From: Antarctobacter albus
Lineage (GTDB): Bacteria; Pseudomonadota; Alphaproteobacteria; Rhodobacterales; Rhodobacteraceae
Assembly (NCBI RefSeq): GCF_900101505.1
Contig: NZ_FMZI01000012.1
Coordinates: 1 to 64,000 of the forward strand
Direction: 5' to 3'
DNA length: 64,000 nt
Shown one piece after another: positions 61,223 to 64,000 of the stretch; the first letter of the stretch is position 1; every line of letters begins with the position of its first letter. The notes beneath the pieces are model-generated. The model did not search any database. It saw nothing but the letters and a program-made list of their open reading frames with translations, and was not told where the DNA came from. The position numbers and the translations under genes were made by a program.

Positions 61223-61421
61223 AATTCCCTGAAACCTCGGAACACCACGACCTCACCTTGCCGAGTGGGTCGCCTCTTCTGGGCCAGCCCCCCGCCGGGC
61301 ACCTCGACAATCCCTATCTGCACCTTGGCCCTCGCGCGATTCCCAAACGGCCCGTGTGGCGCGCCCCTCCGCGTTGCCGTAGTAGAGGGTCAATCATCCA
61401 GACCTTCGCTGTGGGATCGTG

Positions 61422-62393
61422 ATGCCTGACGCCAAGACCTGCTGCTCTGTGCCCTCCAGCGCCGACCTGCCAGAGGCGGATCGGGTTTTCCTGGAACAGG
61501 CTGAGGCAATCCCCCCTGCCCCGCCCGGCATCCGGGCCGAGCTGCGGTCCAACCTCGTGTCCGTCCCGGGCGGCATCTTCGAGATGGGGGCGCGAAAGTC
61601 ACGCTTTCCCGATGACCGGGACAGCCCCCGCCGCAAGGTGCGGGTCTCGGGCTTTCTGCTGTCGCCCACGACGGTGACAAACGCGGAGTTTGGTCGCTTT
61701 GTCGTCGCGACGGGCTATCGCACCGTGGCCGAGCAGGAAGGATGGACATACGTCTTTCACAGCTTACTGGAAGACCCGGCCCGTCATCCCGATCATCCCC
61801 CCGGTCTGTCCTGGTGGCGCAAGGTCGATGGTGCTTCCTGGGCGGCCCCAACAGGACCGGGATCCGGCCTCGACGGGCTTGAGGATCACCCGGTCGTGCA
61901 TATCGCCTGGTATGATGCGCAGGCCTACGCCCGCTGGGCCGGGTTGCGCCTGCCGCGTGAGGCGGAATGGGAACGGGCCGCCCGCGGTGGGCTGGCCCGG
62001 ATGAAATTCCCCTGGGGCAATGCGCTCATTCCACCAGAGGGGTTTGCCATGAACACATGGCAGGGGCGGTTTCCGGATGAGAACACTGCCGATGACGGAT
62101 ATGTCGCCACGGCCCCCGTCACCGCCTACAGGCCGAACGGCTACGGCCTTTTCAACATGTGCGGAAATGTCTGGGAATGGGTGGCAGACCGGTTTGGCCC
62201 CTTGCCTGAACCCGGTAGGATTCCGGCGCGCGACCCGATCGGGGCTGAAACGGGCCTTGCCCGGGTTCAGCGCGGCGGCTCTTACCTCTGCCACGAAAGC
62301 TATTGTGACCGCTACCACGTCCATTCCCGCACGCGGAACGATCCCGACAGCACGACTGGGAATTGCGGGTTCCGCGTGGCGGCGGACCTGTGA
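61422..62393 (+). CDS. Formylglycine-generating enzyme (sulfatase activator)
   Basis: The 323-residue protein is a SUMF1-type enzyme that oxidises the cysteine of CxPxR motifs in sulfatases to formylglycine. It keeps both copper/active-site cysteines in GGSYLCHESYCDRYH (C290, C295), plus VPGGIFEMGARKSRFPDDRDSPRRKVRVSGF, the WYDAQAYARWAGLRLPREAEWERAARGG core and MCGNVWEWVADRF. Many FGE-sulfatase-fold proteins lack these cysteines; this one has them, so true activity is expected. Both sulfatases in this window carry its target motif. The ATG at 61422 is preferred over the adjacent GTG. Confidence 0.92.
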   Translation: MPDAKTCCSVPSSADLPEADRVFLEQAEAIPPAPPGIRAELRSNLVSVPGGIFEMGARKSRFPDDRDSPRRKVRVSGFLLSPTTVTNAEFGRFVVATGYRTVAEQEGWTYVFHSLLEDPARHPDHPPGLSWWRKVDGASWAAPTGPGSGLDGLEDHPVVHIAWYDAQAYARWAGLRLPREAEWERAARGGLARMKFPWGNALIPPEGFAMNTWQGRFPDENTADDGYVATAPVTAYRPNGYGLFNMCGNVWEWVADRFGPLPEPGRIPARDPIGAETGLARVQRGGSYLCHESYCDRYHVHSRTRNDPDSTTGNCGFRVAADL

Positions 62394-62400
62394 TGCGCGA

Positions 62401-62889
62401 CTAGCTCTGTTCCAGTCCCAGGAGTTCCGTCAACCGCCGGGCAAGATCCTTTTCGGTCATGGTCCCGCCGATTTCCTGGTTGTCCAAGGCCCCGATTGCG
62501 GCACGCATCTCATCGTCGATGGGTGAGAAAAACCCGTTTTCTGAGGTCGCCAGGACAAAGCGGCGCGCAAAGGAATTGCCCCGGATCTCTCCCAGCATCT
62601 GCAATTGGCGCCCGTTGGACTTGTCCGCGAGGACGACGCGGTTGTTGAGACTGACCTTGACGTAGGGCTCTGGCAGCTCGCTTTTCGAGGGTGCCTTGAG
62701 ATCGTGGATCATCAAGCCCTCGGGCTTTGGCTCTTCACGCCGGCGCGCCTGGTCCTGCTTCATCTTGGTAAAGCCGCCGTTGCTGATCGTATCGGCCAAC
62801 CGCCGGATGGTGCCGGCGTTGTCCTGCAACAGCTTCCGGGCCTTGACGTCCTCGGGGCGTGGGCCGTCGCGCTTTGAAAAGATGTCCAT
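62401..62889 (-). CDS. Conserved protein of unknown function downstream of katG
   Basis: The 162-residue product (starting MDIFSKRDGPRPEDVKARKLL) is basic and helical at its N-terminus, with a likely beta-rich middle (EPYVKVSLNNRVVLADKSNGRQLQMLGEIRGNSFARRFVLAT). A GGGAGGAA site precedes the ATG. It lies 60 bp after katG, so co-expression under oxidative stress is plausible. No known domain is recognised. Confidence 0.75.
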   Translation of the reverse strand: MDIFSKRDGPRPEDVKARKLLQDNAGTIRRLADTISNGGFTKMKQDQARRREEPKPEGLMIHDLKAPSKSELPEPYVKVSLNNRVVLADKSNGRQLQMLGEIRGNSFARRFVLATSENGFFSPIDDEMRAAIGALDNQEIGGTMTEKDLARRLTELLGLEQS

Positions 62890-62949
62890 CCCTGTTCCTC
62901 CCTTGAGAATGGGGAACCCGCGACTTGCGGATCCCCCTGTTGCGCTGCC

Positions 62950-64000
<1,051 letters not shown>

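Overview
The window looks like chromosome of a marine alphaproteobacterium of the Rhodobacterales (roseobacter-like). Base composition is GC-rich. The core genes have the flavour of that group: recJ, glpX and hom in one stretch, a lolC/E-lolD pair, efp next to a short conserved gene, a protein-repair methyltransferase next to tolC, a PopZ-like protein, and katG. Uptake is dominated by TRAP and tripartite tricarboxylate (TTT) systems. The genus and species cannot be told from this sequence alone.

Positions 66-21498 are a catabolic island. A minus-strand run encodes, from distal to proximal, a DinB/MDMPI-type maleylpyruvate isomerase, gentisate 1,2-dioxygenase, a GST-type maleylpyruvate isomerase, fumarylpyruvate hydrolase, a SulP transporter, a universal stress protein, a sulfatase, a fused TRAP permease, a TAXI binding protein and a PcaQ-like LysR regulator. 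Upstream lies a second set: TctA, TctB, a second sulfatase and TctC, with a divergent LysR gene. Then come an IclR regulator and a small thioesterase, divergent from a salicylyl-CoA 5-hydroxylase-like flavoprotein and a benzoate-CoA-ligase-like enzyme. Together these would carry an aromatic acid, probably salicylate, through its CoA thioester to gentisate and on to fumarate plus pyruvate. The two cytosolic-looking sulfatases, two importers and SulP suggest that the natural substrate arrives as a sulfate ester. A formylglycine-generating enzyme able to activate both sulfatases lies at 61.4 kb.

Positions 21496-23067 are a scar. An IS3-family element with perfect 20-bp ends has a dead transposase (frameshift, and a lost catalytic aspartate). 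It supplies the stop codon of the CoA ligase on one side and cuts off a degraded phage-type integrase on the other.

Positions 23247-35013 are an 11.8-kb integrated element bounded by a 20-bp direct repeat that is the 3' end of a tRNA-Glu gene. It carries an integrase, an initiator-like protein gene with three internal iterons, both terminase subunits, a portal, a protease-capsid fusion, head-completion proteins and a reversed regulator cassette. It has no recognisable tail, baseplate or lysis genes. This is the layout expected of a capsid-forming phage satellite and is the most interesting object in the window.

Positions 34998-64000 are mostly ordinary chromosome: tRNA-Glu, recJ, glpX, an RTX/VCBS secreted protein, hom, a TetR gene with its operator, two lipoprotein cytochromes c, small metabolic genes, lolC/E-lolD, a tyrosine phosphatase overlapping an MsbA-like exporter, ygfZ, efp, a PopZ-like gene, tolC, pcm, tRNA-Cys, the sulfatase activator and a katG gene that runs off the right edge.
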